Positions 1 to 7,219 of a DNA stretch of 64,000 bases are shown here, piece by piece. A model generated the notes under the pieces. It had not been told where the DNA came from, made no database searches, and worked only from the letters and a program-made list of their open reading frames with translations. This DNA is from Mangrovimonas sp. ST2L15. GTDB taxonomy: Bacteria; Bacteroidota; Bacteroidia; Flavobacteriales; Flavobacteriaceae. The stretch's first letter is position 1. Each line of letters starts with the position of its first letter. Both the position numbers and the translations under genes were made by a program. The stretch lies in the NCBI RefSeq assembly GCF_001280515.1, contig NZ_LBIQ01000030.1, positions 248,001 through 312,000 of the forward strand, read 5' to 3'.

Positions 1-1287
1 GGTCATTTTTTCTAGTTTTTCAATAGCCTTTTCTTTAGTTTCTGGGCTCATCCATTCTAGATTTTTGATTCTATTACCATAAGCGAGCATCACATTTTTA
101 ATCATGGCTTCTGCTTTGGCTTTAGCCTCTGCAGGGAATTTTTGCTCCACATATAGTTTTCCAAGAGCTTCTCCAACAGTCCAGTTGATAGTCTGCAAAG
201 CACGCTCGTCTCTTTCTCTTTGTTCTTTAGAACCCTTTAAATCTCTTCCGTAAAACTCCCAACTTACTCTATCTAGTTCCGTCGTTAGCTTTCCAGAAGC
301 ACCATTAAGTAAAGTCCAAGTCAAATAGTCTTTCCAGTCTTGAACGCTCCCTTCCTTTAGGATTCCGTCCAAAGCTTTAAAATAACCAGGATCTGAAACA
401 ATAACCGTGTCTACAGATTGCACCCCGATACCTTTAAAATAATTGTTCCAATCGATAGATGGCGTCATTTCTTTCAATCCTTCCAAGCTTTTAGGATTAT
501 AGCGCTTTCTAGCATCTCTACGCTCTTCCTTCGTCATTCTTGGTTCAGCCAATCGTGTTTCAAATGCCAATATGTTTTCAGCCTTTTGGGTAGCGGTAGC
601 ATCATCGACACCTAGATATTTCATCATGGTTGCAATGTGCGCCTTGTAAAGCTCCCTTTTTTGCTTGGTATCTTCGTCTTGGTCAACATAATAATCTCTA
701 CTTAAACCAAGAGACCCATTACCTAAATAAGCTGCATTAATATCGCTATTCTTTGGGTGAGATCCCACACCAAAACCTAGAAAACCAGCTCCACCTTGTG
801 GTTCCATTTTTATTAAATAAGCTTGTAAATCGGCCAAATTGCTAATTCCATCAATTTCTGCTAAATAAGATTTAATAGGTTCCAATCCTTGATTATCCCT
901 TGCAACGGTATCCATGATGGTTTCATAGATTTTAATGGCTTTTTCTTGATCAGATCCAGGCATAACTTTTATTTGTGCCATGTCTTTGTTATCTGATGCC
1001 ATTGCTGACTTTAAAATACCTAAGGCATCTTCATCAGTCATTTGACGAAGTTCGTCAAAACTTCCCCATCTGGTTCTATCAGCTGGGATTTCGTTGTTTT
1101 CCAACCAAGTCCCATTGACATACTTAAAAAAATCTTCACTTGGTTTTACCAAAGTATCCATGTTCTTGAGCTCAATACCCGGAGCAACATATACTTCGGC
1201 CATTTCCTTCTTTTCTTCCTTACAAGATGATAAGCCTACTAGCACACCCGCGGCAAGAACAGAAGCGTTCATGATTTTACGATTCAT
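1..1287 (-). CDS. M13 family metallopeptidase (neprilysin/PepO-like), partial at 3' end
   Basis: Reading from an ATG at 1287, 429 codons stay open to the window edge, so the C-terminal half is missing. The N-terminus is a lipoprotein signal ending in LSSC (Cys22), which predicts an envelope lipoprotein facing the periplasm or surface. Residues 45-80 carry the M13 N-terminal signature (PSEDFFKYVNGTWL, then IPADR). The rest matches the helical N-terminal M13 domain that caps the active site. The catalytic HExxH and ExxxD zinc motifs of this family lie in the C-terminal domain, outside the window, so activity cannot be judged. The family cleaves oligopeptides. The gene appears monocistronic and is followed upstream by another minus-strand lipoprotein gene. 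Confidence 0.88.
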   Translation of the reverse strand, partial: MNRKIMNASVLAAGVLVGLSSCKEEKKEMAEVYVAPGIELKNMDTLVKPSEDFFKYVNGTWLENNEIPADRTRWGSFDELRQMTDEDALGILKSAMASDNKDMAQIKVMPGSDQEKAIKIYETIMDTVARDNQGLEPIKSYLAEIDGISNLADLQAYLIKMEPQGGAGFLGFGVGSHPKNSDINAAYLGNGSLGLSRDYYVDQDEDTKQKRELYKAHIATMMKYLGVDDATATQKAENILAFETRLAEPRMTKEERRDARKRYNPKSLEGLKEMTPSIDWNNYFKGIGVQSVDTVIVSDPGYFKALDGILKEGSVQDWKDYLTWTLLNGASGKLTTELDRVSWEFYGRDLKGSKEQRERDERALQTINWTVGEALGKLYVEQKFPAEAKAKAEAMIKNVMLAYGNRIKNLEWMSPETKEKAIEKLEKMT

Positions 1288-1361
1288 ATTTAATTATAAT
1301 TTTAAAATTTGCTATTATTTAGTTGAGAGTAATTTTTATAAATAAGGATTATTCCAGCTAT

Positions 1362-1868
1362 TTAGGGTTTGTAGATCTGTTGGGATTCACGTTCCAATTT
1401 CTTGTTCATTTGAAGTCTCATATTGTTAAAAGCAATTAATACCTCACCAATAACACTAACCATTTCTTCATTGTCAATATTTGATAAATTAGCTAAGCTT
1501 TCCAATTTTAAACAGGCATTTTCAACAGCCACCAAACGCGCCATTACCGAAGGCGAGTTTAACTCTTTAGGTATGGTTTTTTGAAGATCTGTCAACAAGG
1601 TAGATAAGATTTCCTGGTTGTCTTGAAAATAGGAATAATCGCCTAATTTCAATTTAGCTATAACATCATTCAGTTCGGTATATTTGTTCCAGTTTTCAGT
1701 GTAGACAGCGACTTTGGGATCAACGACATACTCGGTATATTTTATTTGGGCTATGTCCTCTTTGGTTATTGACGAACTTTTTTCAACCTCTTGAACTACT
1801 TCTGTTTGTTGGGATTCACCACAACTTAAAAGGATAAAAAGAATAAAAACATATGTTATCTTGCTCAT
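1362..1868 (-). CDS. Small lipoprotein of unknown function
   Basis: 168 residues from the ATG at 1868. I prefer this start to an upstream one at 1958 because it places a lipoprotein signal (hydrophobic stretch ending LLSCGES, Cys16) exactly at the N-terminus. The mature part is helical and charged, with no motif I recognise. It is encoded on the same strand as the M13 peptidase, 74 bases upstream of it, and could be co-transcribed with it. It is divergent from tdh. Function unknown. Confidence 0.75.
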   Translation of the reverse strand: MSKITYVFILFILLSCGESQQTEVVQEVEKSSSITKEDIAQIKYTEYVVDPKVAVYTENWNKYTELNDVIAKLKLGDYSYFQDNQEILSTLLTDLQKTIPKELNSPSVMARLVAVENACLKLESLANLSNIDNEEMVSVIGEVLIAFNNMRLQMNKKLERESQQIYKP

Positions 1869-1947
1869 GGGCACTACTATAAGATTAGCAAATATATTGA
1901 ATTCAAACCATTCCCAAAGAGCTTTAAGATTTAAGTGGCTTTTATGA

Positions 1948-1976
1948 TTTGAAACCACAAAATCTTCTTAATTTTG
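1948..1976 (+). promoter_or_regulatory. Bacteroidota-type promoter for tdh
   Basis: TTTG at 1948-1951, a 17-base spacer, then TAATTTTG at 1969-1976. This matches the known Bacteroidota sigma factor consensus (TTTG or TTG at -33, TAnnTTTG at -7). Transcription would begin near 1983, leaving a very short leader before the first ATG at 1990. That makes the second in-frame ATG at 1999 a serious alternative start. Confidence 0.65.
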
Positions 1977-1989
1977 TGCAACTTTTTAA

Positions 1990-2961
1990 ATGACCAAAAT
2001 GACTTCAAAAATCTTAATCATTGGTGCTTGTGGGCAAATAGGATCTGAACTAGCTCAAGCACTTAGAAACAAACACGGTAAAGACAATGTGGTTGCCAGT
2101 GATATTGATTCCAGAAATATGGAAGTTGTTCAATCTGGTCCTTTTGAAATTGTAGACGCCAAAGATTATAATTCGGTCAAGAATTGTATTGACAAATATG
2201 ACATAGACACTGTTTATTTAATGGCGGCCATGTTGAGTGCAACGGGAGAAAAAAACCCAATGGCTGCCTGGGATTTAAACATGAATTCTTTATTTCATGT
2301 CTTGAATTTAGCCAAGGACGGTGTGATTAAAAAAGTCTTTTGGCCTTCAAGCATTGCTGTATTTGGTAGTAACACTCCCAAAGAAAACACACCGCAACAT
2401 ACCATCATGGAGCCTTCTACTGTTTACGGTATAACCAAGCAAGTGGGTGAACGTTGGTGTGAATATTATTTTAAGAATTATGGCGTGGATGTGAGAAGCA
2501 TTCGGTATCCAGGAATCATCAGTTGGAAAACCTTACCTGGTGGGGGAACCACAGATTATGCTATAGACATTTATCACAAAGCACTTACCGAAAAATCCTA
2601 TGAGTGCTTTTTAAGTGCAGATACCTCTTTGCCCATGATGTTTATGGATGATGCCATAAAAGCGACCATTAACCTTATGGAAGCTCCAGAAGAAGATGTA
2701 AAAATTAGATCTTCCTACAATTTGGCCGCGATGAGCTTTACACCTCAAGACCTATTTGAAGCCATCAAAAAACATATTCCTGATTTTACAATCACCTTCA
2801 ACCCTGACTTTAGACAAAAAATCGCCGACTCCTGGCCTAAAAGTATTGATGACACTTCAGCCCGAAACGACTGGCACTGGCAACATGCCTTTGACATTGA
2901 AAAGATGACGGTAGAAATGCTTGAAAAATTGGGCGAAAAGTATGGGGTGCGTATTTCTTAA
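1990..2961 (+). CDS. tdh: L-threonine 3-dehydrogenase (SDR, epimerase-like type)
   Basis: 323 residues in the extended short-chain dehydrogenase family. It oxidises L-threonine to 2-amino-3-ketobutyrate with NAD+, the first step of threonine breakdown to glycine and acetyl-CoA. The N-terminal Rossmann motif GACGQIG is near residues 13-19 and the catalytic YGITK lies near 147-151. The segments GGGTTDYA and IADSWPKSIDD are typical of the epimerase-like threonine dehydrogenases common in Bacteroidota, not of the zinc-dependent MDR type. A second ATG at 1999 is possible because the promoter sits so close to the first. No kbl partner (2-amino-3-ketobutyrate CoA ligase) is visible nearby. Confidence 0.9.
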   Translation: MTKMTSKILIIGACGQIGSELAQALRNKHGKDNVVASDIDSRNMEVVQSGPFEIVDAKDYNSVKNCIDKYDIDTVYLMAAMLSATGEKNPMAAWDLNMNSLFHVLNLAKDGVIKKVFWPSSIAVFGSNTPKENTPQHTIMEPSTVYGITKQVGERWCEYYFKNYGVDVRSIRYPGIISWKTLPGGGTTDYAIDIYHKALTEKSYECFLSADTSLPMMFMDDAIKATINLMEAPEEDVKIRSSYNLAAMSFTPQDLFEAIKKHIPDFTITFNPDFRQKIADSWPKSIDDTSARNDWHWQHAFDIEKMTVEMLEKLGEKYGVRIS

Positions 2962-3090
2962 TGGCACAAAACAGGTACTTCTTTTTCAAATAGAAATTTT
3001 TAACTAGCTACTGAAGGGATAGAAAAGAGTTCCATGTAAGTATTTCTTTATATTTGGGTGCATATATAATAAAAATAAACACACCAATGT

Positions 3091-3111
3091 GTTTATACAT
3101 ATGTTAACTGC
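3091..3111 (+). repeat. Right half of an attC-like site (left edge of cassette array)
   Basis: The sequence GTTTATACATATGTTAACTGC resembles the right ends of the two full sites downstream (TTTATACAaaccGTTG and ATATACAAAActGTTG). Its last 11 bases, ATGTTAACTGC (3101-3111), are the exact inverse of GCAGTTAACAT at 3838-3848 after the next gene. I see no matching left half upstream, so this looks like the edge of the array. Confidence 0.55.
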
Positions 3112-3121
3112 AATTAGAATT

Positions 3122-3838
3122 ATGAAAAGAATATTACTAATATGCTTAATCTTAGGGACTGTTGGATGTAAAAAAAATAAAACAATTAATCTTACAACTA
3201 ATAAGGAGCTGAGCACATTAATTAAAGATACTTTGATTAGCAAAACTCTTAGCAATCAAACGGATTCTATAAATTTAGCTCAAAAACCAATTGTAAATTA
3301 CGATGTTGACTTTTCCGATTGGAAAACGGATGAAATTGATTTGTCCCAATTTGACTTTTTACACAGAGTAAATGACACCCTAAGAATAATTGCTAGAGAC
3401 ACAATAATCATGATAATTAATGAACCTTATGACGAGGTGAAACAGAATTTTGAAGCTTCTGATTTTATTGTGGCCCATGTTTATCTTAAAGAAAGTGTTG
3501 TTGAATTACAAGCTGTTGCATATGAGTATTCATATCACGTTTTAGCTGATTTAAAAACTGGAGATACAATTTCATCATACGGTCAACCATTGTTTTCAAA
3601 GGATGGTAATTTTATTTTCACATCAAATGTTGACTTAGAAGTTGGATATGATGATAATGGTTACCAATTAATTAAACTAGATTCATTAGGATTTACGAAT
3701 ATTAAAACTGTTGACATTGTTGATTGGGGAATTCAAAAAGCCTCTTGGATAAGTAAAGACAGTATTATCTACTCCAGAGTAACCCTAAATAACAACTATG
3801 AATTGAGTTCAAAAAATGAAAAAATGAAAATAAAATAG
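3122..3838 (+). CDS. Hypothetical lipoprotein (cassette gene 1)
   Basis: 238 residues from the ATG at 3122. This start puts a lipoprotein signal (LICLILGTVGC, about Cys18) at the N-terminus. An upstream in-frame start at 3089 would lie across the cassette boundary and is less likely. The mature protein begins with a Lys/Asn/Thr-rich linker and continues as a beta-rich domain I do not recognise. The TAG stop shares its G with the inverted arm that starts at 3838. The gene is not linked to its neighbours by function and probably arrived as a mobile unit. Confidence 0.72.
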   Translation: MKRILLICLILGTVGCKKNKTINLTTNKELSTLIKDTLISKTLSNQTDSINLAQKPIVNYDVDFSDWKTDEIDLSQFDFLHRVNDTLRIIARDTIIMIINEPYDEVKQNFEASDFIVAHVYLKESVVELQAVAYEYSYHVLADLKTGDTISSYGQPLFSKDGNFIFTSNVDLEVGYDDNGYQLIKLDSLGFTNIKTVDIVDWGIQKASWISKDSIIYSRVTLNNNYELSSKNEKMKIK

Positions 3839-3971
3839 CAGTTAACATCGTATAAAAACAATGCTAACTTGGCTACTTAATCGAGAGTTCGTGCATCTTT
3901 GGTCACTCTGATTTTCCTGCGGAAAATCCTCGGACACAAAACCGCACTATCTTTATACAAACCGTTGGCAC
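3838..3971. repeat. attC-like palindromic site 1
   Basis: 134 bases from GCAGTTAAC to GTTGGCAC. The outer arms pair imperfectly: AACATCGTATAAAAACAATGC on the left corresponds to the complement of GCACTATCTTTATACAAACCGTT on the right. The left arm is the exact inverse of the core at 3103-3111, before the preceding gene. The length fits the range known for attC sites (about 57-141 bases). Confidence 0.6.
3910..3928. repeat. Perfect hairpin inside attC-like site 1
   Basis: GATTTTCC, then TGC, then GGAAAATC form an 8-base-pair stem with a three-base loop in the middle of the longer palindrome. It may be the terminal loop region of a folded single strand, or act as a weak terminator for the gene upstream, although no T-run follows. 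Confidence 0.6.
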
Positions 3972-3995
3972 TCATTTAAGAAAAACGAACATAAT

Positions 3996-4808
3996 ATGAA
4001 AAAAACAACCTTCCTTCTATTAATTACAATTTTGACAATTAGTTGTAAAGACAAAGGAATGGTATATAATGACCCAATTCCAAAGCACGACAGCTTGACA
4101 ATTTCATCAAAATTCGTGAATGAAGAACGAATAATTAACATTTGGACACCACCAAATTATAAAAATTCGGGTGACAGCTTTCCAGTACTCTATATGCCAG
4201 ACGGTGGAATAAAAGAAGATTTTCCTCATATTGCCAATACGTTGAATAAATTACTGTCAGAAAATAAAATTCCCCCTTTTATATTAGTTGGAATTGAAAA
4301 TACCGAAAGAGGACGGGATTTAACAGGGTTTTCGGAAGCTGAATATGACAAGCAATTTTGCCCAATAACAGATGGAGCAAAAAACTTTAGAGCATTTATT
4401 GTGGAAGAACTAATGCCAGAAATCAATAAAAAATACCGAACAGCAAATAGAAAAGGAATTATTGGAGAGTCACTGGCAGGACTTTTCGTTATGGAAACAT
4501 TCTTTACAAAACCTAATACTTTTAATTTTTATATCGCAATGGATCCTTCTCTTTGGTGGAATAATCACTTTTTAGCAAAAAATGCAGATTCATTATTATC
4601 AAAATTTCCCGACCAAAATTTAAAACTTTGGTTTGCGGGTTCTAGCGCAGAAGACATTTCGCAGTTCACTAAGAGTATTGATAAAACTTTAAAAACTAAT
4701 GCACCAGCAAAATTGATTTGGAAATATTCGGACGAACCAAACGAAAAACACAATACCATTTTCAGAGCAACAAAAGAAAAGGCGTTGATTTGGTCTTTAA
4801 ATGAATAA
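3996..4808 (+). CDS. Alpha/beta-hydrolase lipoprotein, esterase D/enterochelin-esterase-like (cassette gene 2)
   Basis: 270 residues. The N-terminal lipoprotein signal ends LTISCKDKG (about Cys17). The core is a putative esterase fold: strand LYMPDGG, a PPFILVGIENTERGRDLTGF segment typical of the family, and the nucleophile elbow GESLAG near residue 155. A C-terminal His in EPNEKHNT is a candidate for the triad. The family hydrolyses acyl esters, including siderophore esters, but the substrate here is unknown. The gene lies between attC-like sites 1 and 2, so it probably moved as a cassette. Confidence 0.8.
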   Translation: MKKTTFLLLITILTISCKDKGMVYNDPIPKHDSLTISSKFVNEERIINIWTPPNYKNSGDSFPVLYMPDGGIKEDFPHIANTLNKLLSENKIPPFILVGIENTERGRDLTGFSEAEYDKQFCPITDGAKNFRAFIVEELMPEINKKYRTANRKGIIGESLAGLFVMETFFTKPNTFNFYIAMDPSLWWNNHFLAKNADSLLSKFPDQNLKLWFAGSSAEDISQFTKSIDKTLKTNAPAKLIWKYSDEPNEKHNTIFRATKEKALIWSLNE

Positions 4809-4815
4809 AAAAGAA

Positions 4816-4946
4816 GTACCAACAACGTATTAAAAAATAGTGGTTTAAGAGGCTTAAACGAAAGAAAATAAAAAGATTAAAGGTCTTTATCCGAAAAGTT
4901 AGCGCATAAAAATCCGCTACTTTTCATATACAAAACTGTTGTGAGC
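4816..4946. repeat. attC-like palindromic site 2
   Basis: 131 bases from GTACCAAC to GTTGTGAGC. The left arm (GTATTAAAAAATAGTGG) is imperfectly complementary to the right arm (CCGCTACTTTTCATATAC). The left core is the inverse, with one mismatch, of GTTGGCAC at 3964-3971 before the preceding gene. The right core overlaps a GTG at 4941 but ends before the ATG of the next gene at 4950. Confidence 0.6.
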
Positions 4947-4949
4947 AAT

Positions 4950-5531
4950 ATGAAGAAAACGCTATCGATAATGATTTTAACTCTGATTTTAGCTTGTCAA
5001 AAATCAGAATACAAAACGGTTGGCTTCAAAGCGTTTGAAATTACTGTTCCTTCAAGTTGGAAAAAACATAAAATAAAGGGAATTGATAGTTATGTAAGCG
5101 GACTAATAACTGACAAAAATGATACTTTGATTTTCGATTTAGGTTGGTACTCTGGAGATTTGACAAGAAACAATGAAGTTCTGGTATTTGATAAATCTGA
5201 ATACTCTGGATTTACAGAAAAACAAAAAAAGCAATTGGAAAAAGTGAAGCACTTAGTTGTCGATGATTTTCTAAACGCAAAATATAATGCAAAAGATTAT
5301 CTGAAATACGAATATGAACTAGATAGTATTGATTGCTTTCAGGCTAAATTCATCAAACCAAAGAACAAAGGATTTGGAGCAAGTGGGATTTATATTGACA
5401 GTCTTAAAGGTGGTGGACCAAATTCTAATATAACGAGATTGAGTTTTTATGGAAATAGTTTATCTGACTCAACTCAAACGGAATTTTTTAAAGCTTTGAA
5501 AAGTATAAAACTGACAAAATATTGTGAATAA
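4950..5531 (+). CDS. Hypothetical lipoprotein (cassette gene 3)
   Basis: 193 residues from the ATG at 4950. An in-frame GTG at 4941 overlaps the repeat core and would add only three residues, so ATG is preferred. The lipoprotein signal ends LTLILACQKS (Cys16). The mature part opens with a stretch like those in small PsbP/DUF-type lipoproteins (FKAFEITVPSSWKKHK), but I cannot assign a family. It is bounded by GTTGTGAGC upstream and GTTCACAAC downstream. Confidence 0.72.
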   Translation: MKKTLSIMILTLILACQKSEYKTVGFKAFEITVPSSWKKHKIKGIDSYVSGLITDKNDTLIFDLGWYSGDLTRNNEVLVFDKSEYSGFTEKQKKQLEKVKHLVVDDFLNAKYNAKDYLKYEYELDSIDCFQAKFIKPKNKGFGASGIYIDSLKGGGPNSNITRLSFYGNSLSDSTQTEFFKALKSIKLTKYCE

Positions 5532-5537
5532 AATACT

Positions 5538-5551
5538 GTTCACAACAATGT
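5538..5551. repeat. Left half of an attC-like site (right edge of cassette array)
   Basis: GTTCACAACAATGT begins seven bases after the stop of the preceding gene. Its first nine bases are the inverse, with one mismatch, of GTTGTGAGC at 4938-4946. I see no convincing right half before the next gene at 5708, so the array seems to end in a truncated site. Confidence 0.5.
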
Positions 5552-5707
5552 ATAACCGCAATTAAGGCCGATTCGACAACTTCCACACCCATCTAGATTT
5601 GCTTATATCGGTGGCAAATTAAATACTAACCCAAAAATCATTAACTTTAACCCGTCTTGACGCAATAAGTTAACCCAACTAGTGTCTAAACGAAAGACAT
5701 CAAAAAA

Positions 5708-6397
5708 ATGAAATTTGTCGCAACCATAATAGTGCTGCTTCTTGTTTTAACCGCTTGCCAAAACGAGAAGAAACAATCATCTGAAGATATTGAAGGATCA
5801 AAAAACTTAGTCTATTCATATTTGGTACTTCATGACCGTTATGAAAACACCCTGGTTTCAGACACCCTATTATTGGGTCGTGAGGCACAGTTTTCACCAG
5901 TCTATATTGGTAAAATGAACGACTCCATCCAACCTTATTACAAAACTGCAAAGGTTGGTTACCGTGTCGAAGATTGGAACAAATACCGAAGTCCGGAAGC
6001 CGATGACTTAGAGATCTATATTGACACCACGCAAACCATTGGTTTCCCAATGGGTGTATGGGAATATGAACAAGAACCCGAGCGAAGAGTCAATAAAAAA
6101 TCCTACCCTATATTTATTAGAAACCAAAGCAATGATACTTTGAGCATTGGGTTTGGAGAGATTTTACCTATCGTAACAGAGGCTCAAGACTCTTTGGGAA
6201 ACTGGATGCAAATTGAAAGTCCGTTGATGTATGATTGCGGGACCGGTTTGACCCAGTTCTACTTACCTCCAAATGAAATTGCCATTTCTACTTTAAGGCA
6301 AAACAAGGGCACCAATAATACCAAGTTTAGAGTGAAATTCAGTTTTGGTGACCATCAAATCCTTTCTAATGAGATTGTAGGAAAAATAAATGAATAA
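5708..6397 (+). CDS. Hypothetical lipoprotein
   Basis: 229 residues with a lipoprotein signal (IVLLLVLTACQNEKK, Cys17). The mature part is beta-rich and contains the run YPIFIRNQSNDTLSIGFGEI, which looks like an immunoglobulin-like or CARDB-like strand pattern, but I do not recognise a named family. It lies immediately right of the cassette array and lacks a matched inverted arm, so I treat it as part of the resident chromosome. Function unknown. Confidence 0.7.
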   Translation: MKFVATIIVLLLVLTACQNEKKQSSEDIEGSKNLVYSYLVLHDRYENTLVSDTLLLGREAQFSPVYIGKMNDSIQPYYKTAKVGYRVEDWNKYRSPEADDLEIYIDTTQTIGFPMGVWEYEQEPERRVNKKSYPIFIRNQSNDTLSIGFGEILPIVTEAQDSLGNWMQIESPLMYDCGTGLTQFYLPPNEIAISTLRQNKGTNNTKFRVKFSFGDHQILSNEIVGKINE

Positions 6398-6501
6398 TTT
6401 TAACTTTAAGTCAAGTTCAACTCAAGCTGCAAAAAGATAACAATACATTAGAAGCTTAAGAGTTTTCTTCATATTTTTCTAAGAAATAATCTATTTCCTA
6501 C

Positions 6502-6533
6502 TTGTTTTCTATAATGGTATTTGTTTAGATTTG
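6502..6533 (+). promoter_or_regulatory. Bacteroidota-type promoter
   Basis: TTG at 6502-6504, a 21-base spacer, then TAGATTTG at 6526-6533. It supports a start at 6561 for the gene downstream, since an upstream in-frame start at 6531 would fall inside the promoter. Confidence 0.6.
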
Positions 6534-6560
6534 AGACTTAATCTAAACTATTCATCTATA

Positions 6561-7166
6561 ATGAAAAAACTATTATTTATTGCCCTAAGTTTATTTATTA
6601 CAACTAACCTAACTGCCCAAAAGGCCAAGGTAACCAAAGGAGACTGGAGTAACCTTAAAGGTATTACCTCCTATAATGTGGTATTTGATTACTCTGATTT
6701 AACCATTCCTAAATATGATTCTGAGGAAGAATTTTTAAAGGACAAAATGGCAAAAAGAGAAGAAAAAGAGCCTGGTACCGGAGAGGCTTTTAAAAAGTCT
6801 TGGTTTTCTGATAGAGAAGAATTTTACGAGCCAAATTTCATTAATACGTTCAACGACAGATACAAAGATGGCGCTGTAAAAGTTGGGAAAGACTTACCCA
6901 ATGCAGAATACACCATGAAAATTCATACTACCTTCATTTACCCAGGTTATAATGTGGGTGTGGTAAGACATAATTCAAAACTTGAAGTGACCTTAAGCGT
7001 TTACAAAAATGATGCTCCTGATAATGTAATTTTTTCAGTGGATTACACAAAAATTGAAGGACAAGGAAATGGGGGATTTGATTTTAATTCTGGACAAAGA
7101 ATTGCTGATGCCTATATCATTTTTGCAAGAGCCTTGACAAAGCATATGTACAAAAACAACAAATAA
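6561..7166 (+). CDS. Hypothetical secreted protein
   Basis: 201 residues from the ATG at 6561, chosen because the promoter lies just upstream and because this start gives a clean signal peptide (LLFIALSLFITTNLTAQ). The mature part contains an acidic/basic helical segment (residues 55-85) followed by beta strands such as YTMKIHTTFIYPGYNVGVV, typical of small secreted Bacteroidota proteins. No catalytic motif is visible. Transcription probably stops at the hairpin at 7190-7219. Confidence 0.7.
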   Translation: MKKLLFIALSLFITTNLTAQKAKVTKGDWSNLKGITSYNVVFDYSDLTIPKYDSEEEFLKDKMAKREEKEPGTGEAFKKSWFSDREEFYEPNFINTFNDRYKDGAVKVGKDLPNAEYTMKIHTTFIYPGYNVGVVRHNSKLEVTLSVYKNDAPDNVIFSVDYTKIEGQGNGGFDFNSGQRIADAYIIFARALTKHMYKNNK

Positions 7167-7189
7167 AATTTATTTGATAAAGAAGATGT

Positions 7190-7219
7190 AATGAGCGAAT
7201 AGAAATCTATTCGCTCATT
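7190..7219. terminator. Bidirectional terminator overlapping a coding end
   Basis: AATGAGCGAATAGA and TCTATTCGCTCATT form a perfect 14-base-pair inverted repeat separated by AA. On the plus strand it is followed by TTCTTTTT. The right arm includes the last codons and stop of the minus-strand halogenase-like gene, so the hairpin serves both convergent genes. Confidence 0.75.

Larger units (their letters stand above)
3103..5546. mobile_element. Putative integron-like gene cassette array (three cassettes, no integrase in window)
   Basis: Three single-gene units are each bounded by a private pair of inverted arms: GTTAACTGC/GCAGTTAAC (9 of 9), GTTGGCAC/GTACCAAC (7 of 8) and GTTGTGAGC/GTTCACAAC (8 of 9). 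Between genes lie imperfect palindromes of about 130 bases. In known integron arrays the left arm of each attC pairs with the core at the start of its own cassette, which is exactly the pattern here. The cores do not fit the canonical GTTRRRY consensus well, and no tyrosine integrase is present. Each unit carries one lipoprotein gene. The integron interpretation is inference; the nested inverted repeats are seen directly. Confidence 0.6.
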
